DNA of 5,290 nucleotides from Flavobacterium sp. (GTDB taxonomy: Bacteria > Bacteroidota > Bacteroidia > Flavobacteriales > Flavobacteriaceae). How positions within the stretch are numbered: position 1 is the first letter of the stretch; each line of letters starts with the position of its first letter. The position numbers and the translations under genes are program-made. Under the pieces are notes generated by a model that saw nothing but the letters and a program-made list of their open reading frames with translations, did no database searches and was not told the DNA's origin. Shown piece by piece: positions 1-5,288 of this stretch. The stretch lies in contig JAGNPF010000132.1 in assembly GCA_017989775.1 (NCBI GenBank), positions 1-5,290 of the forward strand, read 5' to 3'.

Positions 1-1000
1 GAACCTGAAAGGTGGAATCCTGAAAGGAGAAATCCTGTTGAATATGGACACCGAAGAAGACGACGAAATCGACATTGGTTGCGCTGGTGGAATCGATGTT
101 ACGGCAACAAGAGAATATCACGAAGAGGAAACTCCCGAAGATTCCGTGGGTTACACAATCACTGTCAAAGGCTTGAATGGTGGACATTCCGGTATGGACA
201 TTCACAAAGGGTTGGGTAATGCCAACAAAATAATGAATCGTTTGTTGTTCGACGCTTTCGAAAATTTTGGTTTGCAAGTTTCCGAAATTAACGGAGGAAG
301 TTTGCGTAATGCCATTCCGAGGGAAAGCGTGGCCAAAGTGATTGTTGCCGGAATGTATGACGAAGCCTATATTTTTGATATGCAGGAAATCATCAACGAC
401 ATCAAAACCGAATATAAAACTACCGAACCGAACTTGAGCATCGAAATCGTGAAAAGCGATTTGCCGAAAAAAGTGATGGATTTGGGCGTTCAGGAAGGAA
501 TTCTTCGTTCGATTTATGCCGCTCACAACGGCGTTTACCGAATGTCGGCCGATATGGAAAATTTGGTGGAAACCTCCAACAATATTGCTCGGGTCATCAT
601 CAAGGACGGTGAAATTTCCATTGGATGCTTGACGCGTTCTTCGGTTGAAAGCTCCAAGTTTGATTTGGCCAATGCCTTGCGTTCCGCTTTTGAATTATGC
701 GGTTGCGAAGTGAATTTCTCCGGTTCGTATCCAGGTTGGACACCCAACGTGAAATCCGAAATCTTGGATGTTTTGGTGAGTGTTTACGAAAAACAAAACA
801 ACGAAAAACCAAAAGTGGTGGCTTGTCACGCCGGTTTGGAATGTGGAATTCTGGGAACCAATTATCCTGACATGGACATGATTTCTTTTGGACCAACGAT
901 TCAAGGAGCCCATTCGCCAGACGAAAGAGCTTCGATAAAATCGTCCCAAAAATTCTGGAATTTTGTCTTGGAAATCTTGAAGAACATTCCAGTTAAGTAG
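1..1000 (+). CDS. pepD: Aminoacyl-histidine dipeptidase PepD (peptidase M20 family), 5'-truncated by the window edge
   Basis: This is the C-terminal part of a cytosolic metal-dependent dipeptidase that hydrolyses Xaa-His and related dipeptides. The frame is open from base 2, giving 332 residues before the TAG stop at 998-1000. Family members have about 485 residues, so roughly 150 N-terminal residues lie to the left, including the first metal ligands and the catalytic Glu-Glu region. Visible landmarks, in order: an NMDTEE segment whose Asp (codon 47-49) matches the third-domain metal ligand (Asp173 in Vibrio PepD numbering); CAGGID; the lid-domain GLNGGHSGMDI with a following NANK; then HAGLECG and SFGPTIQGAHSPDERAS near the C-terminus. 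The His of GAHSPDE (codon 911-913) matches the last metal ligand. There is no frameshift. A TTG at 38 and an ATG at 44 lie inside conserved sequence and are not starts. The gene converges on the minus-strand genes. Family assignment is firm; the ligand mapping is from knowledge of homologues. Confidence 0.95.
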   Translation, partial: NLKGGILKGEILLNMDTEEDDEIDIGCAGGIDVTATREYHEEETPEDSVGYTITVKGLNGGHSGMDIHKGLGNANKIMNRLLFDAFENFGLQVSEINGGSLRNAIPRESVAKVIVAGMYDEAYIFDMQEIINDIKTEYKTTEPNLSIEIVKSDLPKKVMDLGVQEGILRSIYAAHNGVYRMSADMENLVETSNNIARVIIKDGEISIGCLTRSSVESSKFDLANALRSAFELCGCEVNFSGSYPGWTPNVKSEILDVLVSVYEKQNNEKPKVVACHAGLECGILGTNYPDMDMISFGPTIQGAHSPDERASIKSSQKFWNFVLEILKNIPVK

Positions 1001-1098
1001 TGTTCAGTACTTAGTGTTCAGAAAAAAATAATTACACAAAAAAATAGTGTTCAGTATCATACGAAACTGAACACTATTATTCTGATCACTGAACACTA
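998..1098. repeat. Cluster of TAGTGTTCAGT elements with 7-bp periodicity between convergent genes
   Basis: The 11-mer TAGTGTTCAGT occurs at 998-1008 (its TAG is the pepD stop codon) and 1045-1055. A one-mismatch copy ending in A is at 1012-1022. Inverted copies (ACTGAACACTA) lie at 1066-1076 and 1088-1098. Reading away from pepD, the sequence divides into heptamers TGTTCAG (1001-1007), TACTTAG (1008-1014) and TGTTCAG (1015-1021). Reading away from the small minus-strand gene, TGTTCAG (1095-1089) and TGATCAG (1088-1082) follow one another, and another TGTTCAG lies at 1073-1067. Most units end in AG. No origin (insertion sequence or phage) is visible. I see no protein-coding content up to 1101. 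Confidence 0.85.
1038..1078 (-). terminator. Probable intrinsic terminator of the small minus-strand gene, built from repeat units
   Basis: The arms at 1043-1055 and 1066-1078 are a perfect 13-bp inverted repeat around a 10-nt loop. On the minus strand the hairpin is followed by a run of T from 1044 to 1038 (seven T, two of them also in the stem). It starts about 24 nt after the stop codon of the 36-residue gene. On the plus strand no T-run follows, so termination of pepD here is less certain. The stem is A/T-rich, so its strength is uncertain. Confidence 0.6.
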
Positions 1099-1101
1099 AA
1101 A

Positions 1102-1212
1102 CTAATCCCTTTTCGGACTGTTTTTCTTTTCTCTTTTTTCCTCTTTCTTTTCCTTGGCGGTTTTAAGAGGTTCTTTTTTTACGTTTTTCTTCGCGTCTTG
1201 ACTTTTGGCCAT
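1102..1212 (-). CDS. Small Lys/Glu-rich basic protein, 36 residues, function unknown
   Basis: ATG at 1212-1210 opens a 36-residue frame that ends with TAG at 1104-1102. The product begins MAKSQDAKKNVKKEPLK and continues as a charged KEKKEEKREKK stretch ending in SPKRD. It has 13 Lys, 2 Arg, 5 Glu and 2 Asp, so it is strongly basic. It is probably disordered or a single charged helix, with no signal peptide or membrane segment. Small proteins starting MAKSQ are, as far as I recall, common in Flavobacteriia, and the start resembles that of some Bacteroidota cold-shock-domain proteins; I could not check this. The start context is A/T-rich without Shine-Dalgarno, as is usual in this phylum. The gene lies 96 nt downstream of the GH28 gene on the same strand, with no clear terminator between, and is followed by a hairpin with a T-run. 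Nucleic-acid or ribosome association would be a guess from charge alone. Confidence 0.7.
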   Translation of the reverse strand: MAKSQDAKKNVKKEPLKTAKEKKEEKREKKNSPKRD

Positions 1213-1308
1213 AGTATGTAATTTTAAAGATTAATTTTCTGTTTTTTACTTTAGTAAATGTAAAGAATATTTTTCAGGAAAATTGATTTTTAAAAACATT
1301 GCTTGGAA

Positions 1309-2634
1309 TTAGTCCACCAATACATTGTTCACTTTCACATTTTTCAAAGTAAATCCGTTGACGATACTTTTGTCGATAGCCGCATTTTTGGTTTCCACAT
1401 TGAGATTCTCGAAAGTAAAATTCTTTAGCTTGACATATTGGTTGATGGCAATGTCAAAAAACACGTCGCATTTCAAGTCAATATTTTTCAGCGTGATATT
1501 TTCCGAATACGAAACGGGAGCATCTTTGCGGTCTTTCATGTCAAAAAACTGCGTCCAAGGTTTGACGTAGATCAAACTGTGGGCTTGTCCTTTGATGTTT
1601 TCAAGTGTGATGTACTCGTATTTTTGTGGTGTGTCGGGACGCATTTTGAGCCACAACAAACGGGTTGCCTCGTTAACCACGCAGTTTCGCATCAAGATGT
1701 TTTTGTTGTGGATGGCTTCGCTTCCGGCTGTTAAAGCGGCGTGGCAAAATCCAAATTCACAGTCTTCAATGATGATGTTGGTGTTTTCTCCATTTTGTGA
1801 ATCCTTGTCTGCCCAGGGGACTTTGCCGCCTTTGAGCGCGATGGCATCGTCGTTTACCGACATATAGCATCCTTTGATCAAGACGTTGGAACAAGCGTCA
1901 ATGTCAATGGCATCGGTGCTTGGCGCTTTAACGGGTTCGTAAGGCGAATAAATGTGCAGGTCGATGATTTTTACATTATTGCATTTGTAATAATGGCTTG
2001 TCCAAAAACCGGCATTGTGCAATTTGACATCCTGCAATTGCACGTTGTTTGAGTTCCAGATAAAAACCAAACGAGGGCGTGAAACTTCCAGATTGGTGCA
2101 ATTGGGATTCTCTTTTCGACGTTCCCAAAAAGCTTCCCAATATTTAAGTCCGTTGCCATCAATGGTTCCTTTTCCGCTGATGGTAAAACCGTCCACGCCG
2201 TAAGCATTGACCAATGCTACGAAATAATCCAGGTTTTGGCCTTCCATTCTTGAGGCTTGTTTTGGATAGTCGGCAATGTTGTTCGAGCCTTTCAAGACGG
2301 CACCTTCCGATACATAAAGATGAGTTTTGGGTTTAAAAAACAATGCTCCGCTGAAGAAGGTTCCCTTGGGGATTACCACGACGCCACCTCCATTTTTGGC
2401 TGCTTGGTCAATCGCTTTCTGGATGGCAAGGGTTTGTATGGCCGTGCTGTTTTTTTTGGCGCCATAAGAAGTGATGACGTATTGTTTGCCCAAACTTTTC
2501 AAGGGGATTTTCGAAGCGTCGAGAAACCAGTTGGGAATAGGCGTTCCATCGGGGAAAATGTTTTTGCCGGTTTGTGCCACGCTATTTTGCAGCAACATAA
2601 AAAGGGAAAAAAGAAGGATAACTTTATTTTTCAT
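1309..2634 (-). CDS. Secreted glycoside hydrolase family 28 protein (polygalacturonase-like pectin hydrolase)
   Basis: The 441-residue product starts at the ATG at 2634-2632, chosen because it begins a Sec signal peptide (MKNK, hydrophobic VILLFSLFMLL, predicted cleavage after NSVA at residue 20). The frame stays open 46 codons further upstream, but that sequence resembles no domain. The mature protein has the parallel beta-helix pattern of GH28: GGGVVVIPKGTFFSGAL near 82-98, GKGTIDGNG near 154-162, then the active-site blocks. STDAID gives Asp241 and NDDAIALKGG gives Asp262 and Asp263, equivalent to the three catalytic Asp of fungal polygalacturonases. CHAALTAGSE holds His298, and WLKMRPDTP holds Lys330 of the usual R-x-K site. 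Two positions differ from the classical family: GHG reads CHA, and the Arg of RIK reads Trp328. The family cleaves galacturonan or rhamnogalacturonan; the exact substrate and exo/endo mode are not readable. No SusC/SusD-type genes lie beside it in this window. Confidence 0.9.
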   Translation of the reverse strand: MKNKVILLFSLFMLLQNSVAQTGKNIFPDGTPIPNWFLDASKIPLKSLGKQYVITSYGAKKNSTAIQTLAIQKAIDQAAKNGGGVVVIPKGTFFSGALFFKPKTHLYVSEGAVLKGSNNIADYPKQASRMEGQNLDYFVALVNAYGVDGFTISGKGTIDGNGLKYWEAFWERRKENPNCTNLEVSRPRLVFIWNSNNVQLQDVKLHNAGFWTSHYYKCNNVKIIDLHIYSPYEPVKAPSTDAIDIDACSNVLIKGCYMSVNDDAIALKGGKVPWADKDSQNGENTNIIIEDCEFGFCHAALTAGSEAIHNKNILMRNCVVNEATRLLWLKMRPDTPQKYEYITLENIKGQAHSLIYVKPWTQFFDMKDRKDAPVSYSENITLKNIDLKCDVFFDIAINQYVKLKNFTFENLNVETKNAAIDKSIVNGFTLKNVKVNNVLVD

Positions 2635-2681
2635 GAAATGTGGGTTTAAATATTCTGACTTGTACTCATCAAGTTTAGTAC

Positions 2682-2689
2682 CAAAAATA
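2682..2689 (-). promoter_or_regulatory. Candidate -7 promoter box (TATTTTTG) for the GH28 gene
   Basis: On the minus strand the sequence reads TATTTTTG, an exact match to the Bacteroidota -7 consensus TAnnTTTG, placing the transcription start about 40 nt before the GH28 ATG. It is followed by GGTACTAAACTT, which resembles the sequence after the DUF2911 -7 box. No convincing -33 TTG/TTTG is seen at the usual spacing, so the call rests on one element. Confidence 0.4.
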
Positions 2690-2899
2690 GAAAATGGTTT
2701 CAGATAAACTATCCTGTGGATACGGCTTTTGGAATTTTGCCAAGGTTTTGTTTCTTGTGATTTGAAAGACAATACGTTGCAAAAAATCTTCTCCAGACAT
2801 TGCTTGAGTCATTCCTGAAATTTTAAAAACAACAACTTTGTCGGAACGTCGATAAAAACTTTGGAAAGAGTTTAAAAGAAGAACAAGGGGAATAAAAAC

Positions 2900-2935
2900 A
2901 AAAAAACCTGTTTGCTGGGGCAAACAGGTTTTTTT
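2900..2935 (-). terminator. Strong intrinsic terminator of the DUF2911 gene, possibly bidirectional
   Basis: CCTGTTTGC (2907-2915) pairs perfectly with GCAAACAGG (2920-2928) around a TGGG tetraloop. A-run and T-run flanks (2900-2906 and 2929-2935) can extend the stem. On the minus strand the hairpin begins 25 nt past the DUF2911 stop and is followed by seven T. The same structure would work on the plus strand, but no plus-strand gene ends here. Confidence 0.9.
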
Positions 2936-2953
2936 GGGTGTTTTTTTTGGTGG

Positions 2954-3799
2954 TTATTTCTTGCTCCACTCGGCAATGCTGTCTTTGTTCATTTTGATGT
3001 AATCCTGGTTTTTGGCTATTTCCGCAGCCGCAAGCGATAGTTTGGCCGTTTCTATGGCACCCGATTTGTCGCCCAGTTTGGCTTGAATCAACGATTTTAG
3101 ACGGTAATAATAGAAAGGTTTGTCCTTGCTCATATCCAAGGCCTTGTCTGCGTAATCCAGGGCTTTGGCCATGTCTCCGTTGGACTGGTAAAAATATTGT
3201 GCCGAAGAATAATAATCGCCGGCTGTTGGCCCGGCCAAAGTTTTCTCGATGTTGGCCATCGTGTTTTTCTGTGTCGGAACTTCAAATTTCAGGGCAACGA
3301 GGGTGTTTTCCCAAGACAATTCCAAGTGGGCAAAATTGTTGTCCAGATTGTTGATGCCAATGGTGAAACTTTCCACAAATCGATCCGTATGTTCCGATTT
3401 TACGGTGGTTTTCAAAACAGATTTGGTTTCGTCCCAAGTTTCAGGATTGCCCCAGTTGTCGGTGGCCGCATAGAAAATGATTTCCCAATTGTCGGCTCTC
3501 GGATTGGTGTACAGGGCATATTTTCCTTTGGGCAATTTCTTGCCGTCAATCATTACGTCGTCGCTAAAGGAGATGGTCGTGTTCTCGTTGGCTCCTGTTC
3601 TCCACAATTTGCCGAAAGGCACCAGGTTGTTGAACACGTCCCTGCCTCTGGCGCTGGGTCTGGAATACACGATTTCCACATTGGTCAAACCCACCATCTG
3701 TGTCAAGGCCGATTTTGGACTCGCTTGAGGGGTTTTTATTTGGGCTTCGGTGACGTAATTGGCTATCATCATGGCCAATACAAAAAGTATTTTTTTCAT
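2954..3799 (-). CDS. Secreted DUF2911 family protein with C-terminal TPR-like helices
   Basis: The 281-residue product has an N-terminal signal peptide (MKKILFVLAMMIANY, predicted cleavage after TEA at residue 19), so it is exported, probably to the periplasm. Residues about 25-172 are a DUF2911 domain, recognised by SPKSALTQMVGLTNVEIVYS at 27-46, the following RPSARGRDVF, and LVPFGKLWRTGANENTTISF at 59-78. KLPKGKYALYT (88-98) and NWEIIFY (104-110) are also typical. Residues about 195-265 form helical repeats of TPR character (AQYFYQSNGDMAKALDYADKAL, then a KLGDKSGAIETAKLSL segment), which suggests binding of a peptide or partner protein. The biochemical role of DUF2911 is unknown to me and none is assigned. 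The ATG is fixed by the signal peptide. A -7 box lies just upstream and a strong terminator follows, so the gene looks monocistronic. Confidence 0.9.
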   Translation of the reverse strand: MKKILFVLAMMIANYVTEAQIKTPQASPKSALTQMVGLTNVEIVYSRPSARGRDVFNNLVPFGKLWRTGANENTTISFSDDVMIDGKKLPKGKYALYTNPRADNWEIIFYAATDNWGNPETWDETKSVLKTTVKSEHTDRFVESFTIGINNLDNNFAHLELSWENTLVALKFEVPTQKNTMANIEKTLAGPTAGDYYSSAQYFYQSNGDMAKALDYADKALDMSKDKPFYYYRLKSLIQAKLGDKSGAIETAKLSLAAAEIAKNQDYIKMNKDSIAEWSKK

Positions 3800-3820
3800 C
3801 GCTTAAAGTTTAGTTTCGTC

Positions 3821-3828
3821 CAAAATTA
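3821..3828 (-). promoter_or_regulatory. Candidate -7 promoter box (TAATTTTG) for the DUF2911 gene
   Basis: The minus strand reads TAATTTTG, an exact TAnnTTTG match, about 20 nt before the DUF2911 ATG. This predicts a leader of only some 15-18 nt. The downstream GACGAAACTAAACTT resembles the sequence after the GH28 box. A TTTG at 3846-3843 is only 14 nt upstream, shorter than the usual -33 to -7 spacing (about 19), so the upstream element is doubtful. Confidence 0.45.
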
Positions 3829-3910
3829 CAAATTCAAGGATTCAAAAATGTTAATAAATCCTTAATTCGAAAAAAGATGTCCCGTAATTCATACCAAAAT
3901 CAACAATGTA

Positions 3911-3967
3911 CTTTGCGTCTCTGCGCTTTTGCGAGCCAATTTCACGCAAAGGCGCAGAGACGCAAAG
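3911..3967. repeat. 23-bp imperfect palindrome between the HAD and DUF2911 genes
   Basis: Bases 3911-3933 pair with 3945-3967 along 23 positions. All are Watson-Crick except one T/G at 3927-3951. The loop is 11 nt. Read from the right, the arm breaks into octamer-like units TTTGCGTC, TCTGCGCC and TTTGCGTG. No T-run follows on either strand, so it is not a classical terminator, though it could stabilise the 3' end of the HAD transcript or block 3' exonucleases. I recall similar 'CTTTGCGTCTCTGCGCC' sequences in Flavobacterium intergenic regions, unchecked. Confidence 0.85.
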
Positions 3968-4052
3968 AATAAAGAGAATTAGGTTGCGAAAAAAACATTC
4001 TACAACTAATTTCATTTAAATGGGACTAGTCACGGATAGTTATAATTCGAAA

Positions 4053-4706
4053 TTAGTAGTTGGAAATCAATTCAAAACTCAACTCGTCAAAATGATTGAC
4101 CACCACGTCCGCCAAAGACAAATCCTGCAGTTTCGAATTTTCGCTGTTGTAGCCCACGCAGAAAATGCCGGCCGCTTTGGCTGCCCTGATGCCGTTGGTG
4201 CTGTCTTCGATGATGATGCAATTCTCTTTTGGTGCCACCGACAAACTCGCGGCATGTTCAAAAATGGCCGGGTGCGGTTTTGAATGGGGGAAATCTTCCC
4301 CGCTCACGATATGGGTGAAATATTGGTGCAAATCGAATCGTCTGAAAACTCGGTCGATGGTCACTTTGGCCGCCGAGGAAGCCAATATCAATTGCATGCC
4401 GTTGCCGTGCAAATCCTGGATCAATTTCTCGACGCCTTCTATCAAATACAAATCCTCCTTGTTGTCGAAAGCATCGTTGAAAAGGGTTCTCTTTCTTTGT
4501 ATTAAATCCTCGACTTCCCCCTCGATGGGGAACATCTCCTTGAGTTTCTGAAAAGTGTTTCGGGTGGAATTGCCCATGAAGGAAGTGAACATGTCTTTGG
4601 AAACATCAATGTTCAATTCGGCAAAGTGTTGAAAATAGGCATAGCTGTGAACGGGTTCCGTATCGACGATTACGCCATCCATGTCAAAAATTACGGTTTG
4701 TGTCAT
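4053..4706 (-). CDS. HAD-superfamily phosphatase, beta-phosphoglucomutase-like (subfamily IA)
   Basis: This is a complete 217-residue cytosolic HAD hydrolase. Motif I is FDMDGVIVDTE, with nucleophile Asp8 and acid/base Asp10. A helical cap follows at about 18-85. Motif II is LILASS (Ser110), motif III is SKPHP (Lys143), and motif IV is IIIEDSTNGI (Glu167, Asp168). This motif set and length match beta-phosphoglucomutase and the sugar-phosphate phosphatases close to it (YniC/2-deoxyglucose-6-phosphatase type). Motifs alone do not decide between mutase and phosphatase. No maltose or trehalose phosphorylase gene, the usual partner of a true beta-phosphoglucomutase, is in view, which leans slightly to a general sugar phosphatase. 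The start ATG (4706-4704) is six codons before motif I and has no Shine-Dalgarno. It lies 54 nt after kdsC on the same strand, separated by the heptamer array, so co-transcription is possible. Confidence 0.9.
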   Translation of the reverse strand: MTQTVIFDMDGVIVDTEPVHSYAYFQHFAELNIDVSKDMFTSFMGNSTRNTFQKLKEMFPIEGEVEDLIQRKRTLFNDAFDNKEDLYLIEGVEKLIQDLHGNGMQLILASSAAKVTIDRVFRRFDLHQYFTHIVSGEDFPHSKPHPAIFEHAASLSVAPKENCIIIEDSTNGIRAAKAAGIFCVGYNSENSKLQDLSLADVVVNHFDELSFELISNY

Positions 4707-4711
4707 TTTGG

Positions 4712-4760
4712 GTATTAAGTATCAAGTATTAAGTATTAAGACAATTCTGCAATCTGCAAT
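4712..4760. repeat. In-register heptamer array filling the kdsC-HAD junction
   Basis: Seven 7-bp slots run without gaps: GTATTAA (4712), GTATCAA (4719), GTATTAA (4726), GTATTAA (4733), GACAATT (4740), CTGCAAT (4747) and CTGCAAT (4754). The array ends exactly where the kdsC stop codon (CTA on this strand, 4761-4763) begins and stops 5 nt short of the HAD start codon, occupying 49 of the 54 intergenic bases. It holds two repeat families, one per neighbouring gene, with one non-repeated heptamer between them. Confidence 0.9.
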
Positions 4761-5288
4761 CTAATCCAGTTTTCCGTCAAAATGGGTAGTCCATTTTCCG
4801 TGCACTTTCATCACTTGTTCGATGACTTCGCGAACGGCGCCTTTTCCGCCATTTTTATGCGAAATGTATTTGGAAATGACCTTGATTTCTGGACTGGCAT
4901 CTTGGGGGCAAGTGGGCAAGCCAACGAGTTTCATCACGTGATAATCGGGAATGTCGTCTCCCATGTACAGTACCTGTTCGGGCTTGATGCCATGGAGTTC
5001 TGCATATTCCTTGAAGGTTTCCACCTTGTCGGGACAGCCAAGATGAATGTCGGTGATGCCCAGATTTCGCAACCGAACCCGAACGCCTTCGTTGCTCCCG
5101 CCCGAAATAATGCAAATATTGTAGCCACTTTCCACGGCCGCTTTCATCGCATAACCATCGCGAATATTCATTGTTCTGAGGATTTCGCCTTCGCTGGTCA
5201 CGAAAACGGAACCATCGGTCAGTACGCCATCAACATCAAACACGAAAGTGGTGATGTCGTTCATGATTTCTTTATAACTTTTTGCCAT
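4761..5288 (-). CDS. kdsC: 3-deoxy-D-manno-octulosonate 8-phosphate phosphatase KdsC
   Basis: KdsC removes phosphate from KDO-8-phosphate to give KDO, the sugar that links lipid A to the LPS core. It acts in the cytosol as a tetramer of cap-less (C0) HAD subunits. The 175-residue product has motif I FDVDGVLTDG (Asp18, Asp20), motif II IISGGSNEGVR (Ser62), motif III Lys88 in CPDKVETF, and motif IV MGDDIPD (Asp111, Asp112). The conserved tail ISHKNGGKGAVREVIEQVM (about 142-160) is typical of KdsC and helps close the neighbouring subunit's active site. The short insertion between motifs I and II confirms the cap-less type. The ATG at 5288-5286 gives the start (MAKSYKEIMNDITTF) expected for flavobacterial homologues, so the gene appears complete although it begins 2 bases from the edge. 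Its promoter is outside the window. The C-terminal WTTHFDGKLD extends slightly past the conserved core. Confidence 0.93.
   Translation of the reverse strand: MAKSYKEIMNDITTFVFDVDGVLTDGSVFVTSEGEILRTMNIRDGYAMKAAVESGYNICIISGGSNEGVRVRLRNLGITDIHLGCPDKVETFKEYAELHGIKPEQVLYMGDDIPDYHVMKLVGLPTCPQDASPEIKVISKYISHKNGGKGAVREVIEQVMKVHGKWTTHFDGKLD

Larger units (their letters stand above)
2635..2953. other. Intergenic stretch between the GH28 and DUF2911 genes
   Basis: This 319-bp gap holds the DUF2911 terminator at its right end and a candidate GH28 promoter near its left end. Between them (about 2700-2895) is A/T-rich sequence with no repeat or RNA gene I recognise. A minus-strand frame from ATG 2812 to the stop at 2675 would give 45 residues (MTQAMSGEDFLQ...). 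It resembles nothing I know and runs over the candidate promoter, so it is not called as a gene. Confidence 0.6.

Noticed and set aside
998..1098. Possible CRISPR array or insertion-sequence end in the repeat cluster
   Set aside because: The units are 7-11 bp, irregularly spaced and in both orientations, with no spacers, no transposase and no clear target-site duplication.
1245..1258. Short palindrome TTTACT-TT-AGTAAA upstream of the small gene
   Set aside because: Only 6-bp A/T-rich arms in A/T-rich DNA, which is expected by chance. No second copy is seen.
2635..2772. N-terminal extension of the GH28 frame by 46 codons
   Set aside because: The extension would bury the signal peptide inside the protein, and it covers the candidate promoter. 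The ATG at 2634 gives a normal secreted GH28.
2675..2812. A 45-residue minus-strand frame (MTQAMSGEDFLQ...) upstream of the GH28 gene
   Set aside because: No recognisable family or convincing start context, and it overlaps the candidate GH28 promoter. Conservation would be needed to call it.
3197..3865. A 222-codon open frame on the plus strand
   Set aside because: It lies antisense to the DUF2911 gene, which has a clear signal peptide, domain motifs, promoter box and terminator. The plus-strand translation shows no recognisable domain.
4020..4551. Several plus-strand open frames opposite the HAD gene
   Set aside because: They are antisense to a HAD gene with all four catalytic motifs intact, and their translations show no domain pattern.
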